Shown here piece after piece: positions 1 to 21,400 of a stretch of DNA of 64,000 nucleotides (the first letter of the stretch is position 1; each line of letters starts with the position of its first letter). This DNA comes from Apostichopus japonicus (lineage: Eukaryota; Echinodermata; Holothuroidea; Aspidochirotida; Stichopodidae), in contig NC_092568.1 of assembly GCF_037975245.1 (NCBI RefSeq), positions 5,372,001 through 5,436,000 on the forward strand, in the 5' to 3' direction. The notes under the pieces were generated by a model. That model made no database searches. It had not been told where the DNA came from and was given only the letters and a program-made list of their open reading frames with translations. Position numbers and translations under genes: made by a program.

Positions 1-197
1 TTTTCATGATGAACATATTGACACAATATGATATAAAGTAAGTTAATAGATTACTTCAACCAACAATACCATGTTGCTAAATTCTTTGAAACCATTTTAT
101 GTGTTGTTAGTTCTAGTGAAGCTTTTTGAAGCTGTTTTCATCAATAAAATGAGAATTTAATACTATTTTATGTGTTAATATTTTTAAACCCTAGTGT

Positions 198-592
198 ACA
201 TTTCATTTCATTCATCGACCAATATTGGGTAACAAATTGCCCAATTTAACTGTATCAATTAACCAACATTGGGTAAAATCACTCAAATATAATTAGATTC
301 ATTAACCAATAAATCAAATTACCCAACTAATTGTAACAATCAACCAATATTGAGTAAAAACAATCCAATACAATTTCATTCATTAACCAATCTTGGGCAA
401 CAAATTGACCAACTAACTTTATGGATTAACCAATAATGGGTAAAATAATTTACCCAACTATGTGGTAAATGCATTACCCAACTGCTGTTGGGCAAACTTT
501 GCCCATTTTTTGAGCGGTTACATATGTACCCAGTGTTGGTTAAAAGTTGGTCAATATTTTTACCCAACTTTTTAAGAGTGTAATGAATATTT
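198..592. repeat. Degenerate TTGGGTAA / TTACCCAA repeat ladder, possible edge of a mobile element
   Basis: About 400 bp in which short words of the type ACCAATATTGGGTAA and their reverse complements (TTACCCAA) recur every 25 to 45 bp, many of them near-palindromic. The ladder ends at TTACCCAACTTTTTAAGAGTGTA (last bases near 592), after which the sequence becomes ordinary AT-rich DNA. An abrupt end in an AAGAGTGTA-type terminus after subterminal tandem repeats suggests the right edge of a non-autonomous DNA element; that is inference, because the left edge is not identified. Bases 1-197 and 593-840 show no gene or structure that I can support. Confidence 0.5.
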
Positions 593-840
593 AACTGTCA
601 AACATGATTGAACATTTTATTATAACCATCAGTTTAACAGAATGAGTGGTTTTAAGCTATATCTCGAAACTTAACAAATTACTACCGGTACTGAACGTAT
701 TATGTAATATTTGGAGAAAATTGGAGACCGCCTACATATAAGTAATTATTACTAAAAATAATGAAAGTTGGATAGATTCCCTTAGTAAATATCATATTTA
801 ATAAAAAGAACTACATCCTATCTTCATCCCGGTCTTACAG

Positions 841-9469
<8,629 letters not shown>

Positions 9470-10055
9470 TCCTTCCTGTTTGATGCTTTCTTGAAGTGAG
9501 AACATGAATATTAATGAGCTGGATTGGCTGTATTTTTAAGATAGGATCTCTTATGACGGGCAACTTGGTGACAGACTGTGCTTATGGTAGTTCCAGCAAC
9601 AACAAAAAGCAAATGCGCATTATTATACTTCTATATGTGTAGTTAAAACTGTTTCAGCTTAATTCTAACTTTACATATATCTTTATAAAAATCTATAAAT
9701 CTTTATAAAAGTTTGGAACTAATGATTTGGTGATTCTTGTATGAATTTACACAGATAACTCGTTTCATCACAAATGTGTTTTTGTTTTTATAATTATTTC
9801 TTCTCCATCGAAACATGTACATAGCATTATTTTAGGTCCGTATAGGTAGCGTCATTGGATCACCGTATTTGAACAGACGTCAGGACTACAAGACAACGTA
9901 GGCTTGATGGACAGTCTCATTCAGCGTTTTTGTTTACTGATTACTGTGCATAAAAAAAAAATTAAACTAATCAAGTGACAAACGCTAGATGTGGATCGGT
10001 ATCTACTAATCGTATATCAGAGGGATTAAACGACTTACACCCACCCCCTTACACC
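9470..10055 (+). other. 3' flank / probable 3'UTR of the SLC5 gene
   Basis: No gene. It follows the TAG stop of the SLC5 transporter. A possible poly(A) signal ATTAAA lies at 9961-9966 after an A-rich run, but I cannot fix the transcript end. It ends at the hAT-like element whose target-site copy is at 10048-10055. Confidence 0.4.
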
Positions 10056-10426
10056 CATAGGCGACGTTGGCGGTCGGCTGGGGGCTGCACCCCCCCCCCC
10101 CTCAACCAAAAAAAATTGTGAAAATTCGGGCAATATGCTGAAAATTTTTCGGGCACCTACTGAAAGAAAAATAATTTGCAATGTGTTTTTCAATGGTTAA
10201 AATGATATTTTAATTATCATTATTATTCTAACCAATATGGAAGGGTAATAACACGTAAAATGAATGTATGTTATTGGCATGTGATGTAATAACCGATGAA
10301 TGCCTATATGATATGCACATTAACATGTTGAACGTGCGCGGAGCGCGCGAAAAATGTTGGTAACAACGGGCAAGTCGTTACAGCCCACCCCCCCCCCCCA
10401 AATCAAATTAGGCTCCTACGCCTATG
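10056..10426. mobile_element. Non-autonomous hAT-like transposon, 371 bp, with perfect 8-bp target-site duplication
   Basis: The element begins CATAGGCG and ends CGCCTATG, an 8-bp terminal inverted repeat. It is flanked on both sides by CTTACACC (10048-10055 and 10427-10434), an exact 8-bp direct repeat. Eight-bp target-site duplications with short inverted termini of this kind are characteristic of hAT transposons. The interior has poly-C runs near both ends and a short GCGCGGAGCGCGCG block and no coding capacity, so it is a non-autonomous copy. The intact duplication suggests a fairly recent insertion. Confidence 0.82.
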
Positions 10427-10434
10427 CTTACACC

Positions 10435-12409
10435 CCACCCCTTGCACCCCTGCTCCGTCTGCACACTACTACGTATAAAAGAAAGAGGGCTTATATGGCA
10501 TAATTTAAGAGCGGGAACAAATTACGATATCATTTTTGACAATATTCTGAAAAAGGATAGCAAGGTAAAGGTTGAGACTTGTCGTGTTATGTTCTTGTTA
10601 TATTATTGTTGTGCATATATGAATATTGAATCTTTGTTAGCTATCTTCCGGATTAGTTTTTTTTTTTTTTTTTTGGGGGGGGGGCGATTGTGTTTATAAC
10701 AGTATGTAAAATTGTATTAATCTGCGTTTGTATTTGCAAACATTACGAAACTAGAACCTATAGAGGTGCATCATACAAATTATAATAAAGAAAGGAAGAC
10801 TCTCCCATTTATATGGTAATTCCTCTGTTTCGTATATTTTATAACAATTCGTCACAAAGGCCCTGTACCACACCAATAGGCGACCTCTTCGGGTTCTTCT
10901 TTTTAGGGGGGGGGGGGTTGTGGTTTGTTTTGCTACAGAAAACACCGTCATCATAGCACACGTGATCTCGAACGCCAACAATTCTATGCGATAGGTAGCA
11001 TACCAAATATATGGATTCCACAATGACTTTCACACTAAAGAGTCGAACTAATATAGTCATTAATTATGGGCCTTGCAGGAGATATATCATTCCAAGTTTC
11101 CCAAACAATGATGATATCTGGAAACAAGAACATCCACCGCCGGTGGTTATTTTAGGTACTTTATCTCAACGCGAACTTTTTGGGAGGAAGAACGTACGAA
11201 GGTTACACCATGACTGTGGTATGATGTCACCATTGATTATTTTGTGACAATGAAACATTTTTTTGGTGGCCCGGGAGGGGGCGGGGGTCGTTCAGAAGCT
11301 GTAACCGGGGTTCAAGATCACTAATGGTATCACTGATTCAGAGTCCTATTGGGTTTGATGTATTTCTTTTACTGAATCGTTCCGAGTCTGGTCGAAAACA
11401 GTTCATCGAATTATAGTTATATAGGACCATAATTATAATATTATTAATTTAGGTCTAGATTTGGGTTGGTTTTTGTTCTAACCTTGCAACCTTCAAGGTA
11501 TAATACGATTATAATATACTTATCACATACTAATGCGCGACTTGAACGTTTATATTTTGGTCATTTTCAGACAAATTTTAACAATGAGTACTTCCGGGAA
11601 CCTCTTGTGGGGAAGCAGCCCCCTCCCACCCTCTCCCTTCCCCACATTTCTGTCTTTTAGTAATGGACTACCTATAAATGAAAAACTCTGCCCAAGATCC
11701 GTATGCGTACTAGATTTTGATTGTCGGTTGGAAATAGTAAACAAACGCATTTGCACATAATAAAATCATTTCAGACCCATATGTAGTCCATTGTATGGAA
11801 AAGAAACAAATTGACCCATGAGAGGTCGGGTGCGGTCGGCAATAGCAGGTTAGTAAGAATTTGAAATGGAATATACCTATGGAAGTAAGCCATGAGGAAA
11901 TCTTGTGGAAGTGGCAGTAAAATTTTATTGAAATTTGGGTATGTGACCATTCGGCGCTTTCTACTTTCTATTCCCCAGTTTTCCACCCCTCTACCACCCC
12001 CCCCCCCAGGGGACATCTATTAACAGAAATCCTGACGGCACTGGATCTCGATCACTACGCCTATGTTGATGAGTGATTCAGCGTAAGGTCTCAAGGGTCC
12101 GCATACTCGACTAAGTAAGGTTCTGGACAGATCATTATTATAATTTTCGAGGAGCGGATTGATATCTTTCTTAGGGCCGGATTAGGCCCGCGGTCCACCC
12201 ATTATAAAACTTGATTCACACAACAAGGTGTATCGCAGGATAACAGAGCCGTGTAATATATCTGCAGGATCAATGGTGGTAGCGCCCTCAATTTCATCTT
12301 TGCAAATTCAGTAACTGCTGTATCCGTGTATGTTATGACCTACGATCACGGTGTAAACGGAAGCGTCTAATAATTCGGTGAATCATACTTGTTGTTCGTA
12401 ATTACGTAC
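10435..12409. other. Intergenic region with long poly-G/poly-C tracts; 5' flank of presenilin
   Basis: No coding region supported. It contains homopolymer tracts (T then G run near 10656-10684, G run near 10906-10918, C run near 11996-12008). A CACTACGCCTATG word at 12051-12063 resembles a hAT terminus but has no partner. The presenilin transcript probably starts in the last few hundred bases before the ATG at 12410; no TATA box or other core promoter could be assigned. Confidence 0.4.
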
Positions 12410-15400
12410 ATGGACGACGAACACGACAGCGAAGTAGACGAAACTTCTGGACTAATGGCTTCCACGCAGGTAGAATTTGCCCCTTCTCGACCCAGTGCTT
12501 TATCACAAGATGGTCGAAACAAACAGAATAGCCGTTCGCCTTCCTATGGGACACAAGTAAGCGTAGGCAGTCGTATTGCGTGTTGTAAATAATTAGCAGT
12601 GTTCCGAGTCCTAGCTTTTAAGTTATAATACTAAATTGCATTAGCCTACATTACGCCTTAGTTAGTTACTACTGACAATGCTACGTCTTGATTTAGGTTA
12701 GTAACAGGTACCCACAGTGTATATCCACTTACTCATTCTTGTAACAAATTTGATAGGACGCAGAAGTAGGTTCGGGTAATACTTTTAAGTGTTAGTACAT
12801 AGCCTATGCTTAGTTACATTCTTCATTTCCAGGATCACTCTTCAACTCATAAAATTAAAATTGAAGGATAGCCAGGCTATAATTCACTAGTTTCATGACA
12901 TTATGAAGCCTAAGGGCCTAATGCAGACAAATCAAGACAATAATTCTTACAGAGTTCTTTAATGTAGTCTGATAGAATCAACTTGAGATGAGGGTACTTC
13001 TCTACATCATTAGACTTGACCTTGCCCTATTTCAGGTTCCATATTAGCCTAGCCTTCAGGGGGGGGGGGGGGCACAAGCACAAAAATGAACAGCACAAAA
13101 TTCAGCAGCATTTGAATTAATAGCCTAGGCTAAAATGTCACTGGCAATGGACTTCCAGCTTTAGAACAGGACACAGATTTCCTTCTGTTTACTTTGATAT
13201 TGTTTTTCTGGAAGGGAGTGACCAAGAATGTGGTTAATTTTTTATTTACAAAAGAAAATGTAGCCACTTGTTAAAAAAATCCCACAGCTACAGTCTACCC
13301 ACTAAAATCAAGTTCTTACAGGCATTTTCTGTAATTGCAAATCACATATCAGTTACTGTGTACAGGCTTTTGGGAGTAGCCCATAAACATTTGCTGATAA
13401 TAAGCAATTTGGTACAAAAGTCATACGTGTACCAATTCTTTGACGATTATCAACCAACTAACCATGTTTTTCATTTTTTAATGTCTACTGACCCAAACTG
13501 TTTGGTGCCATTTATTATCTACTGGCAAAATCGAGATAGGTACTGGTATGTAGCCAGTAAATAGCCCAATTTCGAGGCCTGTTTCTAAAAAGACTTAGCC
13601 TTGACAGACACTTGTGTAGTTAAGTGAAGCCCTGTGACATGATCACACAGGTTCATCTTATTATAATGAACAGTGCAAACGATGGCTCAAAACTCGTATC
13701 CACACACGCAATTAAGATGACGACCTTCTCTGGGCTTTCTTCCAGCACTCAGGTTCCGAGCAGCATTATATCAGTGTTTATTTGTCATACAGGTTGAAGA
13801 ATTAGAATGTCCAGTGCAAAATTAATGAGAACATAAGTAAGGTTTTGCTCCTACAGTAGCATCACGATTCACAAAGCTAAAGTTATCAGACGGTTTATTC
13901 TTCAGCTAATGTAAGATTATGCCGTTTAATTGTTTAATACTAAGATTCCTTGAGAAAAGAGGTTTGAGTCTGTAATTCAGTAAACTTAGATGCAATGCAA
14001 CATACTACTGCATGATATCTTCAAGGCCATCATCAAATGTGGCATGTGTAGTAAATATGTAGAATTTTCAGCATTTGTTCTTTGAAATAAACAAGAAAGG
14101 CAGTGTTGTAGATTTTGTCATTTTTTACCACAAGCCTCTAGCCACACTGTAATGTATTTAATAATCAACAGTAACGCACCTTTGGGTTTGAACAGTATGC
14201 TAGTTCGCATGCACACATGTATTTTATTTCTCTTCAAGGATTGCACAAAATTATTTGCTTTTGAAGTAAGATTTCTCAGAGGTACAGTATACACCCAATA
14301 ATACATGTTAAGATTGATGCCCCCCCCCCCCCCATTCCCAAATCTTATGAGATTGCCTTTGATTTTTATTGCAAAGGAAGATGCCAAAGAAATACAGCAT
14401 TCAAAAGGGTACCAAGGCAGGTCTTAAAAATCTGAAGGGGCACCAAGGCATCCCTTCTATTTTCCTAAGAAAACAACGTATAATACAATGTATATTTTTT
14501 ATTACATGATATAGATTTCCATGTGTCATGTTACATGTATGCATTGAAAACAATGAGCTAGAAGTTTTCTGCATTGTTTTCAGCTGACAGGCTAGAATAG
14601 CCTGGAAGTCATTTAGAATAAGACAATGTTAAAATGATCTCATTTGTTTTTCTTGTTCATATGTACATGAGTCATGATCAGTCAAAGCTCCAATCTGATT
14701 TGCAGAAACTCACTGATATTAACCTGGAGTTGGACTGTTGGAGAAATGTGTTTTCTTGTTCATGATGATGTTATCAATGACATCAATGACAGCTATGAAT
14801 GGTTTGAGGAAATCATGGATCAACACTAACTAAACAAGCAAAGTAATGGTCTTGTTTATTACTACAGTATAAACCGCACATAAATGCATAACACTGTGGT
14901 TAACTACAATGGTGACATTGTGTCAGACATATATCAGTATGCTGCCCTCATAAAGTTAGATATCTCTCTATAGACACATGCATATATATATATATATACA
15001 CATATATATATATTTATCTATATTTGATCAAGTCATCAACTCGACGCTACCATGAACTGTGATGCAGTAACAAATGAAAACCACAAAAGTTCACAAAATA
15101 TTGTAGTATTTAACACTACCTCAATTTAGCTAACTCAATATTTACTTGTAACATTGGTGGTTGTATAATCGTTAATAGAAGTGTTACCTTGGTATGTACA
15201 GCTAATTAGTAAACAGCTTCCAAGAGGTCTGGAATTACTAAAGATGCTTCTATCTAGTACCATATATGAGGAATGTTGTTCTGAAGTTGGGTCAGTGGGT
15301 GGGGGAAGAGGGGGGTGGGGGTAACTGTTGTGACAGTTGCAAAAGTTGGAGTGCTAGACATTCTCCACTTGATATATTATGCGCTTGTTTTGCATGGTTT

Positions 15401-18400
15401 ATTGGGACTTTACAATAATGGAAACAGATTTCTCAGTGATGGAACCAGAGAAGAGAAAATGCTTTCTGCTGTAGATAAGACAAAAAGGTGTAGATGGTGG
15501 AGCTGGCCGGGGGGGGGGGGAGGGGAGAAGTTGAAAGACATCATGAATAATTTAAAATACTAAGTAGCAAGTACTGCAGCAATATAGAATAAATAATAAC
15601 CACCAGTGATACAATATGTGTGAGACAACATTATAACACTCGTATGATTACTAATGAAAAAAAAATCAGTTGTCTTTGACATCAAGTTTGTTTTGCTTTT
15701 TGATCTAAAAGAATTCCTTTTCAATCTGTCTGTTTATTTGTTATTGAGGATTTCCCAGTTTCACAAACTTGCTGATTTTTGGGAATTGGTCTACAGGTCT
15801 TTTGTATCATTGCTGACATCCTGTTGGGTTCAAAGTACTGTTTGTTCTTTGATTTCGTTGAATGGTATGCAGTTTAATATAGGTAGGTGTATCTGCAGTG
15901 CTGATATAGCAAGTAACGTGTCTGTACAATTGGTTATATAGGCTTATAGCACAAGTCATTGTGACAATCCACTCAGGTGTGTAGTAGTACTAGATGCACT
16001 GATTGTTAGTTAAAAGTGTGAAAAACTTGCAGAACCAAAATAGCACTGTCAAATCTCAGACGGATTTTGTTGTGTATTTTCTGGAGGCTTGGTAATATTT
16101 TGTTTATTTTATGATCAACAAGGTTGATGGAAGGTGTTTCAGTGATTTTGTTGTTTTTGGGGCTTGGAGAGTCACTTCTGGATCACGTTATAAGAATAAT
16201 CGAAAAAGTCTGGAAAATGTTTAAAGATTGTACTGTACCTTGATCTTTAAGGTGTCAGTTGGCGACACTGAGCTGCTCTGGAAATATGTGTGATTCTTCT
16301 AATAACTGCTGTTCCAATAGCTTGCTATTGTAGTATATAGTCTTTTAGTGTTGATATGAGCACAGGCCCAGAAAGCATTCAAGACATGCTTTCAGCACTA
16401 GTTACTGTATCTGATATGGTTCTTCTGTAGCACTTTTCTTCTAGCTATGTATCCTACAGTATGTTTAAGTATGTTTACTTGACTGGAATGCTATCGGAGA
16501 TAGACAAGTTCAGTCGAAATTTCATTGCGTCAAAGTTCATGAGGAGTTTTTTGTGGATTGTGATCCAGAGTTCATTTCTATGTCAAAAATAATGATTTTG
16601 TTGGCACCGTGATCAAGTTAGCATATTAATCAGTCGTATATGTTTCTTAAACGGCTAGATTAGTTGTCAGAGAGGCTGTGCAGGTATTGTTACTATTCTG
16701 CAGCATTGGTTTACCCAGACAAGAAAAGACTGTGATTTAGTCGAGATTTGCTAAGGTTGATGACAAGAACAAAGAATCTTACCTTATATCGTATCAGAGA
16801 AATAACGTTCTGTCTTACAGACACTTCAGACATATATACAGTTTTAAAGAGGGATAACGTGTCAAATTTAGAATCATGAAGCAATTTGATCCACCAATCA
16901 TAGCTTGTTTGCATTGCTGAGTGGTATAAATTGTTCATGCTTATTCATGTTTTGTCAGTGATGTCATAGTTGACTACACCATTGGAAAGCATTCATTTTT
17001 GCGATTGGATGTTAGTTTATGTTGGTAAGGTACTGTATGGTCTTGTTACATCACCAAATTAAACTGTGATTATATAACTTTGTGTTCTAAGAGCGATTAG
17101 CACACTTTAGGCCATCTCTTCGCTCCATGTTCAACTTTAAGACAAGTTCAATTGAGTTTGCACCTCTGCCCATTTACATAAAACCCTGTGCTGGGAATCT
17201 ACCTGTAGGCTGTGTTCGCAATCACCTGACAGAGAGAGCTAAGGTTCGTGACTTTGTGGAACACTTAATGAAACCATGTCAGCTGTGTCGTGAAGTACAG
17301 TACTGCTACCAGTGCCTACTGTGTACAATTATCATTACAAATTACATGTGTAATAGTACACAACAATAGAAGTTATTTACTGCATGATAACAAATTAACA
17401 TCTAGTGTGAGACAAATGGCGGGGGTCTAATCCACATTTAAAAACAGTTACAATTGTACCAGGAGCATAGGTCTCTCATCATTGCCCTCATTCTCAAGTG
17501 TAAATAGAGTAGAGGCCCCATTCTGAGATAATTGAATGTTTCTTACCTAAGAACACTCTGGGGTACAGTATACAATGTAGAAGAAAGAAAACTGCCAGCT
17601 TTAAATTTTTGCAAAGGTCAGTACAGTCTAAAACAAAGTGCCTGGATGAATATATTGTAAAACAGCTGATCCCAGTGAACAATAAAAGTAACTGCGCGTT
17701 GGTTCATTGTGACACAGTGTTGCCCCGAAATACAAAATGTTGCTGGTAGCCTTTTTTGTCTGCTCCAGCCAGGCAGCCATTGCAAAATGATACTTTGAAT
17801 TGGTAAGGACTGGCTCTCAAGCTTATCAACACTGTACTCAAGCACATCAACTCTGCAGTAAAGAATTGATCAGACATGTGCGAACACAAAAGAATCATTC
17901 ACCATCTCGGCATCCAGAATGTATAGTTGTTTACAGTTTGATTAATAAGTATTGTTTTTGAGATGGTTTTTTTGTTTTGTTTTTATTCTGTCATTTTTTA
18001 TGTATTGAGAAGTTTTTTAGTCCTTTGCCAGTTTAGGTTTGTTCCATTGATACTATGGAGTCACTCGATCGTTGTGTTGTTGACACGCCAGCCTTTATTC
18101 GATAATTATGATGTTGATTAAGGTTCATCTTCTGTGTGGGATTACGAGTGTCATTTTTCTATTGACCAAACTACCGTTCGTTTTATGGCTTTCGTGGAAT
18201 ATATTCCCTTGGATTTTGATTTGCTATTTTGTGTCATTACTGGTTTTGTGACGGCCATTTTGATTTGTTTACTGTAGATCATGTATATAATAGATTTTGG
18301 TTACTCGCAGGTCTTCTTCGACGGTTAATTTCGGATGGTAACTCTTTGTGGCCTACAGTGTTAGCCTGATACTTTAAGAGTCTGGATGTTAGTCACTGAC

Positions 18401-21400
18401 AGTGTAAAATTTATCCACGGTAGAACAAACACACATTCCTGATGTTGAAATGGTTCGTCAAACCAACGATGGTTCTGAGGATGATGAGTGTGCTGTTCTA
18501 CTTGTAGATAGTGAAGAGGAGGTCAGATATTATAAAAATGGGAGCAGGATTCATCGTCAGGTAGGTCTTAAATTAGCTCAGAAGAACTCCAGGGAAACAG
18601 AGTAACTACAGTACAAGCTTCTCTCCCTCAGTGAAAAACCTCAAAGATTAATGTATTCTGTCATGTATAATATATGAGAATTGGTATCTACTGTAGGTAA
18701 ATGAGTAACTCCAGGATAACAGAGTAACTACAGTAAAAACTTCTCTCCCTCAGTGTAAAACCTCAAAGATTAATGTATCCTGTCATGTATACTGTAATAT
18801 CAGAATTGGCATCTACTGTACAGTAGGTAAATGCTCCTCAAATTCTTGGGATTCACATTATCTTGAATTGTTGAAAGTTCAGATTCTGTTACAAGCAAAC
18901 TTGTAAGCTTCAAATACTCTGTAACTTGTTTTTGAATATCTACAATACCACAGTAACATTTCCGATTTTCTGTCTTTATTCATTGGTCGGGCACAGAAGG
19001 ACACAGGTTCATACCCCTTTCTACAGTAGCTATTAAAGTGATCAGGAATTGGTTTGTAACTTCCTGGGGTCAGTTGTCTCATTTTGATATACATGCACAT
19101 ATTGATAAAAATTTAATCAGAAAATGAGCAAATTTTTGAAATGTCAAATGTTTTTGTGGGTCAGCAAGTTGATGATGACCAACACACAGGATATCAAGAT
19201 GTAAGACCTGCGTTTCTGAATAATTCCTTCTTGCGTCCACAGTATAACCACAGAAAATCCACTTTAATCTTGTTTCTACTGTTCTCTCTTGTAAATTGTT
19301 CGGACAAGACTGCATGCTGTCATGAAATAGTGTGTAGGGTCCATGTATAAATAACAACTATAACTTAAAATCCTCACGTGTCGTTCGAAATCATTCCTCA
19401 TTATGATTCTACGAGATGCAATAGATCTATCTTTACCAGGGTTAACGCAATGGATACCGCGTCAACCTGTACCTACTTAATACAAGGTTCAGTTAGTTCA
19501 GCCAAATTGGTTTATGTTGAACCGTGGATCAAGATTAGCTTGTACGGTATGACCTTGTACTGTAGGTCTATAGCAGTAGTGATCAATCATAGTAGTAGTG
19601 GTGGTATCTTAGTCTGTGTTATGGTTACTGTTGTGCCAGCTCAATATTACTGTAATTTCATGGTGTGTACAATCGCTGCTATAAAACATCCAAAAAGATC
19701 ACTGTTCTTTGGGATTTATCTTGGTTTATTCTGTCACTGAAGGATTCATTGCATCTTCCAATATTCATATCGCTGATATTTGGCACATCCATGGCATAAA
19801 CTCTTTGTGTATAAACTCATCAGATTGGGATGTTCAAATATATACATACAGTACAGCTGTTGAAATGATTGGCATTCTTCTCTGAGATAACAGGTTCCAA
19901 TCCCATTCTAGCCAATTTTTAACAACTGTGCTCTTTCTCAGCAGTCATCGGTGAACCGGGAGGGTTGCGATGCCTCTATTCAGAACCAGGGCAACCAGGC
20001 CGCTGGACGGCAGCGGCCTTCATCTCAAACCCAGCAGAATCGGGAGCAGGAGGAAGAGGATGAGATGCTCAAGTACGGCGCCAAGCACGTCATCATGCTC
20101 TTCGTACCCGTCTCTCTCTGTATGCTGCTGGTGGTCGCATCCATATCAAAAGTGTCCTACTACCAGTCATCAGATGTATACTTGTAAGTTCTTCATCAGT
20201 CATGAATATTATGTCTTGGTTTATTCTACTTCATTCCTCTCTGACCTGACCTGTTATTTCATTTCATTTTCATTTTTTTCCCACAATACGGTACAAAAGA
20301 ATAAGTAAAAAAAAATAAGAATAACAGATGTGAATGTAAATTATCTAAATACCCTTGTGAGCTTAGCGATTAGAAAACTCCCTGGAGAGGAAGAGGAAGA
20401 GCCCCCATGAATATCTCTTATGCATGTTTGCACTGTATTTAATCAATTTGTTAAATCCTTGATTTATATTTGAGTGTGAGAACATACGTGTAGACACTCC
20501 TAGGGATGCATGTAGACCTGGGCACTGTCTTTATGGTGGCTATAAGGGACATGAACGAGTTCTCAAGAATAAGACATATTCCAAAAGGTTTAAGTTTGGA
20601 GTATGAACCTGACCTACAACTCTCCCCATTTACAAGATTGCTTTTCACAACAAGCTCAATATGGTTTGAACACCTGGTGTATGGTTCACAAAGTAATGGC
20701 AATCTATTGAGACAACAAAAATATCATTTAACATTCTACTTGGGCATTTCCTAGAAACAGCTCTAAATTTGATACTCTACAAAGGAAGTCCGTATACTTT
20801 ACAATCTTTCAAGGTTGCAGAAAATGCTCATTCCAAAGTACATGCATGTTTTTTTTTTTCATCACAAGTGTTCCTAGATTAAATATTTTCATGCAACTCA
20901 AGGGTACGAAAGTATTTTGTGACCTATAAAAAAAAAACTAACAAATTGCCCAAATATTCTAATACATAATATTAGAAAAAGTGACACTATTATCTGAACA
21001 ATATCAATTATTTCTTTATGCTCAGTTTAAATGCTTTCTGTGATTTGAATTTCTGATTGTTTCATCAAATTCTTTAAAGTTTCGCAGAAGCTTGATTAAT
21101 ATTCTGAGGGAAGTTTTATGTATCTAAACTGTAATTAACAGTATGCTACATATATCCTAAACGTACTATTTTTTTGGAGGGGGAGGGGGGGGGGGTGGAG
21201 GGGGGCATAAATTGACAGATTTCTTTTAAATATTTTTTTTTTCCAGCAGCTTTCTTTAATATGTGAGATAGTAATAATGTTTTGCTTGTTTTTTTTTACT
21301 TTCCTGTTTTCAGAATTTACACACCTTTTGATGAAGATTCAGATCAAGCCGGCACAAAACTCTGGCAAGCTTTGGCGAATGCGGCCATTTTGATAAGCAT

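Noticed and set aside
12030-12063. Another hAT terminus (CACTACGCCTATG)
   Set aside because: No partner terminus with an inverted match and 8-bp duplication was found.
17127-17369. 80-aa Cys-rich open frame in presenilin intron 1
   Set aside because: Cysteine spacing does not fit a known domain, and there is no splice or start support.
19378-19740. 120-aa open frame in presenilin intron 1
   Set aside because: No family resemblance, no plausible splice connection to presenilin, and composition like the flanking intron.
19880-19925. GGTTCCAATCCC tRNA B-box-like word
   Set aside because: No matching A-box or cloverleaf could be found; too degenerate to call a SINE.
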